Positions 1-10,740 of a stretch of 64,000 nucleotides of DNA are shown in pieces. The DNA is taken from positions 70,375,239-70,439,238 of the forward strand of contig NC_135712.1 of the NCBI RefSeq assembly GCF_964656455.1. The letters run 5' to 3'. This stretch comes from Halichoerus grypus (Eukaryota > Chordata > Mammalia > Carnivora > Phocidae). Within the stretch, counting starts at the first letter, position 1, and every line of letters starts with the position of its first letter. Under the pieces are notes generated by a model. That model ran no database searches. It was given only the letters and a program-made list of their open reading frames with translations, and was not told where the DNA came from. The position numbers were made by a program, and so were the translations under genes.

Positions 1-210
1 AGGGCCATGGGGCTAGGTGTGCACCCAGCATCAGCTCAGTGCTGCCTCAACCAGGCCCTCTTTAGCTGCCCCTTGGTTCAGCAGCACCAGCCCCATCTTT
101 GGCTGGGGTCATGCATCCACAGACTACCCTGGCACAGAAATCCAGTGTCTCCTAGGGGCAGATAGTGTTTTCTTCTTGCTGTTTCACCAGGCTTAAGAAA
201 TCATACTCGT

Positions 211-429
211 GATGAACCATGAGAGACGATGGACTCTGAAAAACAAACTGAGGGTTCTAGAGGGGAGGGGTGTGGGAGGATGGGTTAGCCTGGTGATGGG
301 TATTGAGGAGGGCACGTTCTGCATGGAGCACTGGGTGTTATGCACAAACAATGAATCATGGAACACTATATCTAAAACTAATGATGTAATGTATGGGGAT
401 TAACATAACAATAAAAAAATTTAAAAAAA
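211..429 (+). mobile_element. Young L1 3' end (5'-truncated), copy A
   Basis: A 219-bp insertion of only the carnivore L1 3'UTR, flanked by a perfect 16-bp duplication AAGAAATCATACTCGT (195-210 and 430-445). It differs at only about two positions from the 3' end of the L1 at 10741-12250, so it is recent. Confidence 0.9.
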
Positions 430-445
430 AAGAAATCATACTCGT

Positions 446-1639
446 AGTATGCAGACTTTCTCACCCTTTTTATGATTTCTTCAGTTATACTTCTCTCATC
501 CTATCTACTACGGTCCAACTAAAAACACAGAAAATTAGATGTGTAATTTAATTCAATAAACATTTTATTATTCCATCTGTGCTAGGGGCTAGAGATACAA
601 AAGTGAATAAAACCCAGGCCTTGCCCTAAAGAGTGAACAGATTGGGCTGGGGAGCGATGGGCTAAGTAGAGTGCCAATTGCTATAACAGAAAGCTGAAGG
701 ACAACCTATTCCCAAGATGGGCTTACCTTTCTCTGAGCAGGATCGTAAACAGTGCAACTTCCTCTTCATTCCATGGTGATACTCAAGAAGGCATACACAA
801 GGTAAGGGACAGACAACTTTTTTTCTTAACAAAATGTTAACACTGTCCTGATGAACAGATTAACAGAAGCCCCTCTGCCCAAAACCTGGTTGGAAGCCAA
901 GCCCAGAGCCAGATGTAGCTTTCATTTGAGGAGAAAAAACCACGGTGAAAGCCCATTCTGAGTGTGAGGTAGTCCTGGGATGTAGGGAGAAGGAAGGGGA
1001 TGCAGGTGTCCTGTGAGCCCACAGAGGGCAGCCAACAACCCGGTGTGGAGGACTATGGAGTCCACGGCGGAATGAATGCAGAACTCCCTCTTCACCCATT
1101 CCCCTCCCCACCCCTGTTTTCCTCTCCCTTCCCCTCCCTCCTCCCCCCCACCCATCCCCCACCCCCGGTAACAGAGGAATTCTGTATTCTGGAGGCATCT
1201 GGTGCTTCAGCGGCTCCTCCCTGACCTGGGACAGTGCTGGGGTCCAGGGGACCATGGAGGGGATACAGCAGCACCTGGGCCCACACACTCCCTTCCTGGC
1301 TTTGTCCCCTCTGTGGTTCCAGAGCCCCAGGTTCTCCAACTCATTCCCTGGACTTGTCCACTACCTCTTCTCTTGCCAGTACCCATCTTCCTGTTTCTTC
1401 CCAGGCTGCTCCTGCCTGCTTCATCCTGTTCCCTGCCCACCAGACTTTCCCACCTGGCTCTCCTTTACCCCACTCCTGACTCTACTCACCATCCAGCACT
1501 ACCTCCTGACCAAGATCCTGAAATGGGAGAGAGGGAGGGGCTCTGCTCTCCACGTACCACATGAGAAACTGCTGTGGAGTTCTCCATCTCCATCTCCATC
1601 CTGTGTCTCCCCTCCATGCCTTGGAATGTGCTGTTTCCT
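446..1639. other. Unassigned flank; pyrimidine-rich block
   Basis: No gene seen. Position 540-610 resembles an old mammalian interspersed repeat (end of an L2/MIR-type element). About 1085-1170 is almost all C and T. Open frames of up to 177 codons here (for example 1254-1787) overlap each other on both strands and match nothing I know. Confidence 0.4.
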
Positions 1640-1975
1640 CTGCTCGGGAATCCCTTCCTCCCCTCTTTGCTGGGCTATTTCAAGAATCAGCTCAGACACA
1701 AGGGGTGCCTTCCTTGATCTCTCACAGACCCTCTCCTTGGAGGTTCACTGTTCCTCTGAACTCTCTCTGTGTCCTGTTGACTTCTAACATGGCCCTTACC
1801 GTAGGACATTGAAATTGTTCGTAGATGTGTTTGTTCCCCTAACCTGATCATGAGCTCTTCAAGGACAAGGCAGGGTCCGAGGTCAAGGACCATGTCTCGG
1901 TCATCTTTGGATCCACTGCACACACAGCAGTGTCGGCCACACTCCAGGGTATAGCACTTATTGAACCGCACTGAA
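1640..1975 (+). repeat. L2 LINE 3' portion
   Basis: Typical L2 phrases in order: TGCCTTCCTTGATC, then GAGCTCTTCAAGGACAAGGCAG and a decayed 'main place' tail ending with TTGAAC. Old and diverged. Confidence 0.6.
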
Positions 1976-2000
1976 CACTAAAGAAAAGAATACTGGTGAG

Positions 2001-2379
2001 TTAATCAGCCCAGGCTGCCATAACAAAATACTACAGACTGAGTGGCTCAAACCACAGACATTTATTTTCTGGAGGCTGGAAGTCCCAACATGAATGTACC
2101 AACAAGGTTGGTTTCTATTGAGGGCCCCCTCCTTAGCTTGCAGGTGGCCACCTTCTGGCTGTGTCCTCACATGGCCTCTTCTGTGCTTGTGTGGAGAGAG
2201 AGATCTGGTGTCTCATCCTCTTTTTATAAGGATGCCAGTCCTACTGGGTTAGGGTCCTACCTTTATGACCTCATTTAACCTTAACTACTTTCCTAAGGGT
2301 TCTATCTACAAATACAGTCACATTGGGGGTTAGGGCTTCAACCTATGAGTTTTGAGGACCCACAATTCAATCCATAACA
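2001..2379 (-). mobile_element. MLT1-type (ERVL-MaLR) solo LTR
   Basis: Reading the minus strand it starts TGTTATGGATTGAATTGTGG and ends in a polyadenylation region with AATAAA (2068-2063), the pattern of MLT1-class LTRs; non-coding. Both ends abut ACTGGTGA (1993-2000 and 2380-2387). It lies downstream of TM4SF19 in the same orientation. Confidence 0.7.
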
Positions 2380-2394
2380 ACTGGTGAACTTGAA

Positions 2395-2640
2395 TTTAGA
2401 AGATTGGAGCTCAGGTACTGACTTTCCCTGAATCCAGTTGAGTGGTTTTAGGCAGCAAGTCCGTTATGCTCTAGGAGCTTCAACTTCTATATCTGTGACA
2501 TGTGGCCAGTTTTATGGAGTTGTTGAGAGGCTGAAATGAGACCATGGCTGGAGGACATTTATGAACTGTAAGTTCCTGCACAATAATAATGACTTAATTA
2601 TTCCTTCTACTAACATATCATCTTGCAGTTTACAATGTGA
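2395..2640 (+). repeat. MIR-like SINE
   Basis: A decayed MIR body: core resembling 'CTTCAACTTCTATATCTGTGA', then AGTTGTTGAGAGGCTGAAATGAG. It occupies the space where the TM4SF19 3'UTR would be expected. Confidence 0.5.
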
Positions 2641-2799
2641 TTTCAAATGCATATATCATTCAATACATGTGCAAGGAATCATTACTGTTATTACCACTAC
2701 AGGCATACCTAAAAGGAAAGTTCGGTTATAATCCATCCTGCAGAAGGGATTCAAGGCAGCTTTGGAGGAAAACTCTCATGCATGAAAGGGCATTCCCTA

Positions 2800-2980
2800 T
2801 CACTTCTCACAGAGGCTGCAGAAAAGGCCCAGGAAGCTGTTGATGAAATGAATGACCACCAGGAGAATCTGGAGGAGGCTGATGCACAGAAGGATGGAGA
2901 AGAAGGCCACGTGCCAAATGACAGCTTTAGAAGGCTCCAGGCAGACAGAGTTCCAGAGGGAATGGTCATACAAATAATTC
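2800..2980 (-). CDS. TM4SF19: TM4SF19 terminal coding exon
   Basis: Encodes the end of the extracellular loop (NYLYDHSLWNSVCLEPSKAV), TM4 and the cytosolic tail LGLFCSLCEK, then TGA at 2802-2800. Intron 3 is only 280 bp. The exon overlaps an unrelated open frame on the plus strand (2782-3030), which is a shadow. Confidence 0.95.
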
Positions 2981-5900
2981 CTATTCCAAAAGAAAAAAAA
3001 GGGGGAGGGAGACCAGGGGTTGAGGAATAACTAAGAAAAGCCAAGTAAACAACCTCAGTAGAAACCTGGGGCCTCCCCCCAGCCAAGGCCATAGGTCTAG
3101 ACTCTTGAGGGTGACTGTTGTTGCTGCATCTGCAAAATGCCAAGCATCAAAGAAGGGAGATGCTAGAACGTGTGACCAAGAGGAGTTTGTAGTCCATCTG
3201 TGTGCCTTTCTGTCTTTGTCTCTCTGAGAAGACTGAAAATCCAAGTCTCCGCCCATTTACCTGTTATGCAAGTCTTGGAATGGGTAACCATACTTCCAAG
3301 CTTGCGTCTGATTGAAGGATGAGACATCAAACATGCAAAATGGACCATCTTTCAGGGCTACTCCGGAAGTGATAAAGCAAATCAAGGCTCCAAGAAAAGC
3401 CAGGCTACTGGACAGCAGAGAAGTGAGTATCTGTAGAGGGAGGGAAGAAGCCACGAGGTGAGACCGGGTCATGACCAGGTGATGGGGTGATCTGGACAAG
3501 CCTAACTTCTCTGGCACTCGGGCTCTTCCCCATCAAATCACATGGGGATAATGCTGCCCCTGGCACCTCCATTAAAGCATAACCAAGGGAGGGTGGCTGC
3601 TGAGGGGTCAGTGGGTAGAGCCAGGAAGGGATGGGAGAGAATGCATGAGAAGGGGGAAGCAGTGGCACTTGGACCTCGGTCTCCCTGACCCAGTAGGCTC
3701 TCCCTCCAGAGCTTCTCAACAGGTTGGCATCAAAAACTTTTACACTCAGGGGCCACTGGGTGGCTCAGTCAGTTACTGACTCTTGATGTTGGCTCAGGTC
3801 ATGATCTCAGGGTTGTGAGATCGAGCCTTGTGTCGGGCTCCACACTAAGCCTGGAGTCTGCTTAATATTCTCCCTCTCCTCTGCCCCTCACCACCCCCCA
3901 CTCACGCCTGTGCGTGCACTCTCTCTCTCTCTCAAATAAATTAATAAATCTTTAAAAAAAAGTTTAAACAGCCTCTGGGTAGAAGGGTTGGATGGTCATC
4001 GCATGCCCTTTTCTTTTTTACTATTTTAAAATTTTTTTTAAAGATTTTATTTATTTATTTATTTGACAGAGAGAGACACAGCGAGAGAGGGAACACAAGC
4101 AGGGGGAGTGGGAGAGGGAGAAGCAGGCTCCCCGCAGAGCAGGGAGCCCAATGTGGGGCTCGACCCCAGGGCCCTGGGATCATGACCTGAGCCAAAGGCA
4201 GATGCTTAACGACTGAGCCACCCACGCATCCCCCACATGCTCATTTCTGACTCTTTTAAGGGAAAGCTGTATTTCCAAAAGTTCCAAGCTCCTACCCTTG
4301 ATTCCTCTCTTTCTCAAATCAAACATGAAAGGAAACAAGGGAGGAAAGAGGGAAGGAGGTAGAAAAGAAGGGAGGGAGGAAGACAGAGACAGAAATTGCA
4401 GTCAGTTCAGAAGGGACTCCTGTTCTGTCATTGCGCTTAGTCTGTGCACCACTCACTTCCCTCCCGAAAGATAACAATGAGTTCATTTCCTTGGCAGGAG
4501 TCTAGCTTGCTTTTAAATTGGCTTCTTTCTCAGAATACTAGGTCGTTTTCTCCCTTCAAAAGAATACATATTTTAAAAATTTAAATAAAATATAGATATA
4601 ATTTTTATATAGAATCATAGAGTCCTTTTCCCACAATGTCATGCTAGTTGGGAACTGGGGAGGAGCCAGGGAAATGCTCAAAATGGGGTCCCGGCCCTGG
4701 CAGCATCACATCACCTGAAAACTTGTTAGAAATGCACAACTTCCTGCTTCACCCCACCTTCTGAACCAGAAAAGTTGGGGCTGGAGCGCCTGGGTGGCTC
4801 AGTCGGTTAAGCGTCTGACTCTTGATTTCAGCTCAGGTCATGATCTCAGGGTCATGAGATCAAGCCCTGCATCGGACTCTGCACTGGGCGTGGAGCCTGC
4901 TTAAGATTCTCTCTTTCCCTGTCTCTCTCCTCCTCCCCCACCTCTAAAAACAATAAATAAATAAAATAAAGTCAACTCTCCTGTCTCTCCTACCTTCTCC
5001 TTTCCTCAGACAATATCTCTTTAAAAAAAAAAAAAAAGGAAGAAAGAAAATCTGGGGGTGGAGCCAGCAATATGTTTTAACAAACCCTGAAGGGATTCTG
5101 ATGCACACACAAGTCTGAGAACAACTCACTCGCCTAGGGGAAAACCAGACGAGACTGAGAACAGATAGTGAATGAAATGTGTGGGTGTTTATATTTAATT
5201 CCTTAACATATAACTCTGAATCAGCGGGGTTCCCAATACGTGGGCGGCAGATATCAAAGTAGGCTCTAGAGTTACTGTAAGGAGGCCACAAATTCATGTG
5301 TCTGAGACTGAATAAGCAATATATCTTATACTACCTATGTAGTGAGATTTTTCAGATATATATGAATGCCACTGTAGTTGTAAGTGCAAATTTACTCTGG
5401 GCCCCAGTTTCATTTTCTGTAAAATGGAGGGGTTAGACTAGAGTCTAGTCATTAGATGATTTCTGGAAAACCTTCCAACTCTAAGAAAAATTAAACAAAA
5501 TAGCCAGGACATTTTTTTCTTTCTTTCTTTTTTTTTTTAAGCAGACTCCACACCCAACATGGGGCTTGAACTCACAACCTGGAGATTGAGTGCACGCTCT
5601 ACCCACTGAGCCAGCCAGGCACCCCAGGAAATTTTCTATCAATGACACATGAGTGCAGTGCATTTAACTCATGTCCATATTGTTCAGTAGGTTAAAGTAA
5701 TAGTAGCAGTTCCTCACATGTATATAGACATTTCTGGCTCATTAAGCACTTACTCCCTTAACTTGATCCTGTTCACTCCCATTTTATAGATGAGGACCTG
5801 AGCTCAGAAAGGTTAAGGAACTTGCCCAACAGCTTAGGGTTATGAAGGGTACAGTCAGGACCTGACTTCAAGCCCCAAGACTGAAATTGCCTCTTTACCA

Positions 5901-6790
5901 GTCTGCCTATAGAGTATATAGGATGTGGGGACATTCTAGGTATTAGAAGAGTAGAATCTGGTGCTTACACTTCGGCAGGGCCCGCTCTTACTGAAGCAGC
6001 CATATCTCCAGCCCATCAAGGAGATGAGGATAGCTGCAGTGAGTACCTGGGAGAGGGGAGAAGAATGGTAAGAAGAGATTGGGTAATCGACATTTCTAGC
6101 TGCCACTTGTGCCTTCGAAATAGATCCGTTGGGCACCTCACATGAATTTGATAATCCTATCTTTCCCAGAGGGTTTCGCTTTGACTGTCAGGACCCAATT
6201 GGATGACTAGCCTGATCTGACTCTCTGGATGGCAATGTTTATACCCAGCCTTCTAGTCCTAAGCCAAAGTTCAGCAACAAGACTTGACAAGTCTTCCTAG
6301 AGTCTCCTATTCCTTGGAATTGCTGTAGACCCAAGACCAGCTTGCTAGATCAAGCATTCCTTTTCTTTTTTTTTTAAGATTTTATTTTTAAGTAATCTCT
6401 ACACCCAATGTGGGGCTCAAACTCACAACCCTGAGATCAGGAGTCACATGCTCTACCCACTGAGCCAGCCAGGCACCCCCAAGACCAAGCATTCTTGCAA
6501 AGAACCAAAACACTACTCCCCTGCCACTTTCCTGCTCCACCCTGAGGGGTGTTTGGGGAATTCACACCCAAGAAACTCCAAACACTTACCATGAGTCCTC
6601 CTCCCCAGAGCCCAGAGCCCAGCATGGCATGCCTGCCAATGAGGCCCCTCAACAGGTAGGTCACATCCCAGTTAGGAAAGAGGAGAACCAAGTTGGCTCC
6701 AGCAGCAAACAGGGCGGTAGTCCCGAGGCTCAGCCCCAGGATGCGGGAGCAGGTCCGTGAGCATGCCATCACATCAGGAGAGGACAGCAT
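2800..6790 (-). CDS. TM4SF19: TM4SF19, complete coding region in four exons
   Basis: Transmembrane 4 L6 family member 19, a four-pass membrane protein of the L6 tetraspan family; the family is linked to membrane signalling, and this member to osteoclasts and macrophages. Join, in transcript order: 6790-6590, 6046-5969, 3430-3261, 2980-2800, giving 630 nt and 209 residues, the human length as I recall it. TM1 lies near residues 10-30, TM2 near 50-75, TM3 near 94-118 and TM4 near 168-200. The large extracellular loop (about 120-165) carries cysteines and an NQT glycosylation sequon at N133. All introns are GT-AG. The start was chosen because it aligns with the human N-terminus; the frame stays open upstream to about 6901, so a longer N-terminus cannot be excluded. 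UBXN7 follows at higher coordinates on the same strand, as in human. No 5'UTR exon or definite poly(A) site was placed. Confidence 0.95.
3261..3430 (-). CDS. TM4SF19: TM4SF19 coding exon 3
   Basis: A 170-nt exon encoding residues 94-149 plus two bases of R150. It contains TM3 and the first half of the large extracellular loop, including the SSFNQTQAWKYGY segment with the N133 sequon. The acceptor is CTCTACAG|ATACTC and the donor is AACAG|GTAAAT. Confidence 0.95.
3749..3961 (+). repeat. SINEC element
   Basis: Carnivore SINE with a tRNA-Lys-derived head (box-A-like TGGCTCAGTCAG, box-B-like GAGATCGAGCC), a CT-rich stretch and an A-rich AATAAA-containing tail. It lies in TM4SF19 intron 2, antisense to the gene. 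Confidence 0.93.
4031..4233 (-). repeat. SINEC element
   Basis: Full-length minus-strand copy in TM4SF19 intron 2, only 70 bp from the oppositely oriented copy at 3749-3961, so the pair could fold into a hairpin in RNA. Confidence 0.93.
4320..4395 (+). repeat. Purine-rich (GGAA)n-like tract
   Basis: Imperfect GGAA/GGGA repeats, almost free of pyrimidines, in TM4SF19 intron 2. Confidence 0.6.
4783..5038 (+). repeat. SINEC element with long tail
   Basis: Head GCGCCTGGGTGGCTCAGTCGG; after the usual AATAAA tail a CT-rich segment and a second A-run follow. GGGGCTGGAG on the left and GGGGGTGGAG on the right may be the target duplication. Confidence 0.88.
5515..5625 (-). repeat. SINEC element, short form
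   Basis: About 110 bp, older subtype lacking the CT-rich part. Near-duplication CAGGACATTT / CAGGAAATTT at 5505 and 5625. Confidence 0.88.
5700..5890 (-). repeat. MIR SINE
   Basis: The conserved MIR core reads here in reverse: CCATTTTATAGATGAGGACC, then GAAAGGTTAAGGAACTTGCC. It lies 80 bp from TM4SF19 exon 2. Confidence 0.8.
5969..6046 (-). CDS. TM4SF19: TM4SF19 coding exon 2
   Basis: A 78-nt phase 0-0 exon encoding residues 68-93, the rest of TM2 and the short cytosolic loop (RYGCFSKSGPCRS). The acceptor is CTCCCAG|GTACTC and the donor is CGAAGT|GTAAGC. Confidence 0.94.
6362..6480 (-). repeat. SINEC element, short form
   Basis: Minus-strand short copy in TM4SF19 intron 1, flanked by GATCAAGCATTCCT / GACCAAGCATTCTT. 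Confidence 0.9.
6590..6790 (-). CDS. TM4SF19: TM4SF19 coding exon 1
   Basis: Encodes residues 1-67: a short cytoplasmic head rich in Ser and Cys, TM1 (GLSLGTTALFAAGANLVLLF), the PNWDVTYLLRG loop and the beginning of TM2. It ends in phase 0 at ATG|GTAAGT. The sequence just 5' of the start reads TTCCAG|G-ATG, so a non-coding 5' exon could splice in one base before the start codon; the polypyrimidine tract there is weak. Confidence 0.95.
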
Positions 6791-7398
6791 CCTGGAACCA
6801 ATGGATAGAGAGTCATGGTAGCTCTGTTGGCTGGAAGCATCAGGAAGGGGAACACCCATAGCAAGGGTAGGGTGGGGGAAACAGACTACAGATAATGTCA
6901 CTTGCCCAGGTCAGATCAAGAAGAGCCAAAGAACTTGCTTAAAAACTTTGCCTTCTATAAACAGTCCCCAATGGATAGGATTTAATTGCTCCATTTTCTG
7001 CCAACCCCAACTCATCCCATCATATTTTGCTTGTACCTCTATACAGCCAGTGATTATTTCTATTTGGGACAGGAAAAAATGTTTAAAGGTGTCATCCTCT
7101 CTCTTTAAAAGATGTCATTTTAGAGATGTCCACTGTCACCACTTCCATTCAGTAGTACAGGAAATCCTATCCAGTGCAATAAGAAAATAAAAAGAAGCAA
7201 AAGCCATACAGAGAGGAAAGAAAGAAGTAAGGTAACATGATTATCTATGTAGAAAAACCAAAGGAATCTATCAAAAAGTTACTAGAACTACTAAGTGAGT
7301 TTAGCAAGTTACAGAATAAAAAATTAATATACAAAGATTCTCTTGTATTTCTGTATACAAGCAATGATAAATTGTAAAAATTAAAAAAACAATATTTA

Positions 7399-7590
7399 GG
7401 GGCGCCTGGGTGGCTCAGTCGGTTAAGCGTCTGCCTTCGGCTCAGGTCATGATCCTGGAGTCCTGGGATTGAGCCCCACATCGGGCTCCCTGCTCAGTGG
7501 GGAGTCTGCTTCTCCCTCTGCCCCTCATCCCTCTTGTGTTCTCTCTCTCTCTCTCAAATAAATAAATAAAATCTTTAAAAAATAAAAATA
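7399..7590 (+). repeat. SINEC element
   Basis: Inserted in the old L1, with target duplication AAAAACAATA at 7385-7394 and 7591-7600. Confidence 0.95.
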
Positions 7591-8251
7591 AAAAACAATA
7601 AATAGCATAAGAATAGAAAATACTTATGGATAAATTTAACAAAATATGTGCAAGACTTTCGTACATTAAAAATAACAAAATATTGCTGAGAAAAATGAAA
7701 GACCTAAATAAATGGAGAGATATACCACATTTGTGGATCAAAAGATTCACTATCATTAACATGTCAATTCTCTCTAAATTGATGTGTGCATTCAATACAA
7801 TCTCAGTCAAAATCCTAGCAGTGTTTTTTTGTAGAAATTAACAAGCTGAATCTAAATTTATATGGAAATGCAAAAGTCCTAGATTAGCTAAAATACTTTT
7901 GAAAAAGAACAAAGTTGGAAGACTTACACCATGTGATTTCAAGACATTATAAAGTTACAGTAAAGTTACAAAAAGTAAAGTGCTGGTGTATGAAGACATA
8001 CAGACCACTAGAACAGACTAGAGAATTCAGAAATAGACATACACATATTAGCAAATGATTTTTTAAAAAGACAGTATTTCAATGGGAAAAGGATAATCTC
8101 AAACAGTGCTGGAACAATCTATATGCAAAACAAAAAAATATATACCATGACTATTACTGCAAACCATATTCAATAATTAGTTAGAAATGAACCATAGGTC
8201 TAAACTTACTAAATTTCTAGAAGAAAGCAAAGGAAAAAACATTGGGATCTT

Positions 8252-8366
8252 TTTGTTTTTTTAAGATTTTATTTTTAAGTAATCTCTACATCTAACATGG
8301 GGCTCGAGCCCACAACCCTGAGATCAAGAGTCACATGCTCCACAGACTGAGCTAACCAGGTGCCCC
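8252..8366 (-). repeat. SINEC element, short form
   Basis: Target duplication TGGGATCTT at 8243-8251 and 8367-8375, inside the old L1. Confidence 0.93.
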
Positions 8367-8468
8367 TGGGATCTTGAGTTAGCGATTTATTTGATAAAAG
8401 ACAAAAGGTACAACCCATAAAAATGATAAACTACTTCAAAATTAATTTGCTCTTCAAAAGACACTATG

Positions 8469-8630
8469 GGGGGGCCTGTGTGGCTCAGTCAGTTAAGCGT
8501 CCAACTATTGATTTTGGCTCAGGTCATGATCTCAGGGTTGTGGGATCAAGCCCCACATCCGACTCCAAGCTGGGTATGGAGCCTGCTTAAGATTCTCTCT
8601 CTCTGTCTCTCCCTCTCTTAAGAAAAAAAA
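8469..8630 (+). repeat. SINEC element
   Basis: Flanked by AGACACTATG / AGATACCATG (8459-8468, 8631-8640). The two mismatches suggest an older insertion. Confidence 0.92.
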
Positions 8631-9680
8631 AGATACCATGAAAACAATGAAGAAGGAAACCACAGACTGAGAAAATATTCACAACATAAATTTTGCAAAT
8701 ATGTATGTGAATGCAAATACATACAGGTCTGATAACAGACTTGTAACTAGACTATATGAAGAACTCTTAAAACTCTGTAATAATAAGACAACAGCTTGAT
8801 TTTAAAAATGGGAAAAAGATTTAAACAGACACCTCATTTCATCTCACAAAAGAAGATATATGGATGACAGCTAAGAATAGGAAAAGATGCTCAACATCAT
8901 TTACATAAGGAAACACAAATTAAAACTAAAATAAGATCCTACTACACACCCACTGGAATTGTTTCAATTCCAAAGTTGGACTCTACCAAGTGTTGGTGAA
9001 GGTGTGGTGCAACGGGAACTCTCATAGGTAACTAATGAGAATACAAATGTTACAAGCCACTTTGTAAATTAGCTTAGCAGTTTCTTATAAAGTTAAGCAT
9101 TTACTTACCAAATGATCAGGTAATTCCACTTCTATGTATTTATCCAAGAGAAATGAAAGCACACGTCCATACAAAGATTAGGACTTGAATATCCATAGCA
9201 GCTTTATTCACAATAACTACAAATTAGAAATATGGGAACAACCTAAGTGTGCACCAAAAGATAAATAGATAAACAAAATGTGGCATATTTACACAACAGA
9301 ATATTATTCAGCCGTAAAAATGAAAGAAGTTCTGAAACATGCTACAACATGGGTGAAACCTGAAAACCTTATGCTAAATGAAATAAGCCAGACACTGAAG
9401 GACAAATACTGTGTGATTTCGCTTATATGAAATATCCAGAGTAGGCACATTCATAGAGACAGAAAGTAGATTAGGGGTCACCAGGGACCAGGAGCGGAGG
9501 AATGGGGAGTTATTGTTAAATGGTTACAGAGTTTCTGTTTGGGGTGATGAAAGAATTTTAGGAATATATAGTGGTGATGGTTACACAATATTTTGAGTGC
9601 AATTAATGCCACTACATTGTACGCTTTAAAATTGTTAAAATAACAAATTTTATGATATATACATTTTACCATGATAAAAA

Positions 9681-10375
9681 AAATCAGTTAAAAAATGAGA
9701 AATAACTCAAATGTTCATCAATAAGTGAATAAATAAATTGTGGCATATCCATGCAAATGAGTACCTCCATGAGGCAACAAAACAGAATAAACTACCAATA
9801 CACGCAACCATATGGATGACTCTCAAATGCATTATGCTGGGGCGCCTGGGTGGCTCAGTTGGTTAAGCGACTGCCTTCGGCTCAGGTCATGATCCTGGAG
9901 ACCCGGGATCGAGTCCCACATCGGGTTCCCTGCTCAGCAGGGAGTCTGCTTCTCCCTCTGACCCTCTTCCCTACTCATGCTCTCTCTCTATCATTCTCTC
10001 TCTCTCTCAATAAATAAATAAAAAAAAAAAAAAAAAAAAAGCATTATGCTAAGTGACAGAAGCCAGAGACAAACCACTACAGAAACAATCATACAGACTA
10101 CTCACTGTATGATTCTGTTTATATGAAATTCTAGAAAAGGCAAACCTAGTGATAGGAAGCAGATCAGTGGCTACCAGGGCTAGGGAATGGGAGAGGGGAT
10201 TAATACAAGGGCATTAGGAAACTTGTGGAGGTGATGGAGATGTGTTCTGTGTCTAGATTCTGGTAGTGAATACACAACTAAATGTATTGACAAAACTCAT
10301 CAAACTGGACTCTGAAAATTGGTCAATTTTATTGTGTTTTAATTATACATCAATGAAATGGATTGCAAAATTAAA
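9681..10375 (+). mobile_element. Second old L1 3' end
   Basis: Repeats the motif order just seen in the preceding L1 (ATGTTCATCAATAAGTGAAT, then GTGACAGAAGCCAGAGAC and ATACATCAATGAAATGG), so it is a separate copy placed head to tail with the first. One SINEC interrupts it. Confidence 0.7.
9839..10040 (+). repeat. SINEC element
   Basis: Perfect target duplication GCATTATGCT (9829-9838, 10041-10050) and an uninterrupted A-run of about 20: a young copy. Confidence 0.96.
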
Positions 10376-10740
10376 TGTCTCATCTAGGTAAGTTGTAAAA
10401 TGCCTCCTCCACACTTTTACTTATAGCCATTTCTCCTTTTTACATTTTCACTGATACATGAACTTCTTGTCATTTTTCTGTAATTATTATTTTTATTTAT
10501 TCTTTTTAAAAAAATTTTTATTTATATATTTATTTTCTTGTCATTTTTCTAAACATTAATTACAATAGGTTTGGTGATATTTAAGTAGACTTGTGTCAGT
10601 ATGGACCTGAAAAAAATCAGTGCCTTGACATCCCCAAGAAGTTGATTGTTGCTGCTTTGCGATTCGGGTCTGTCTGACCTAAGACTCTTGACACTCCCCT
10701 CCCAACACATTACTTTGCACGTAATCAGAAAATATGTGTG

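Larger units (their letters stand above)
7060..9680 (+). mobile_element. Old L1 (ORF2 part and 3' end), decayed
   Basis: Sense L1 sequence without long ORFs; the recognisable C-terminal ORF2 region includes GCAGCTTTATTCACAATAAC and the block encoding a decayed 'ATTCAGCCGTAAAAATGAA'. Three SINECs interrupt it (7399, 8252, 8469). It ends near 9680 in an A-rich run. Confidence 0.75.

Noticed and set aside
1254..1787. A 177-codon open frame in pyrimidine-rich DNA
   Set aside because: Overlapped by open frames on both strands, rich in Ser/Pro/Leu as expected from C/T-rich sequence, and partly inside an L2; no recognisable domain.
2782..3030. Acidic 82-codon plus-strand frame, coiled-coil-like
   Set aside because: Exact antisense shadow of the TM4SF19 last exon.
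3749..3961. tRNA genes suggested by box A/box B motifs
   Set aside because: The motifs belong to tRNA-derived SINE heads; no cloverleaf could be drawn and copies occur throughout the window.
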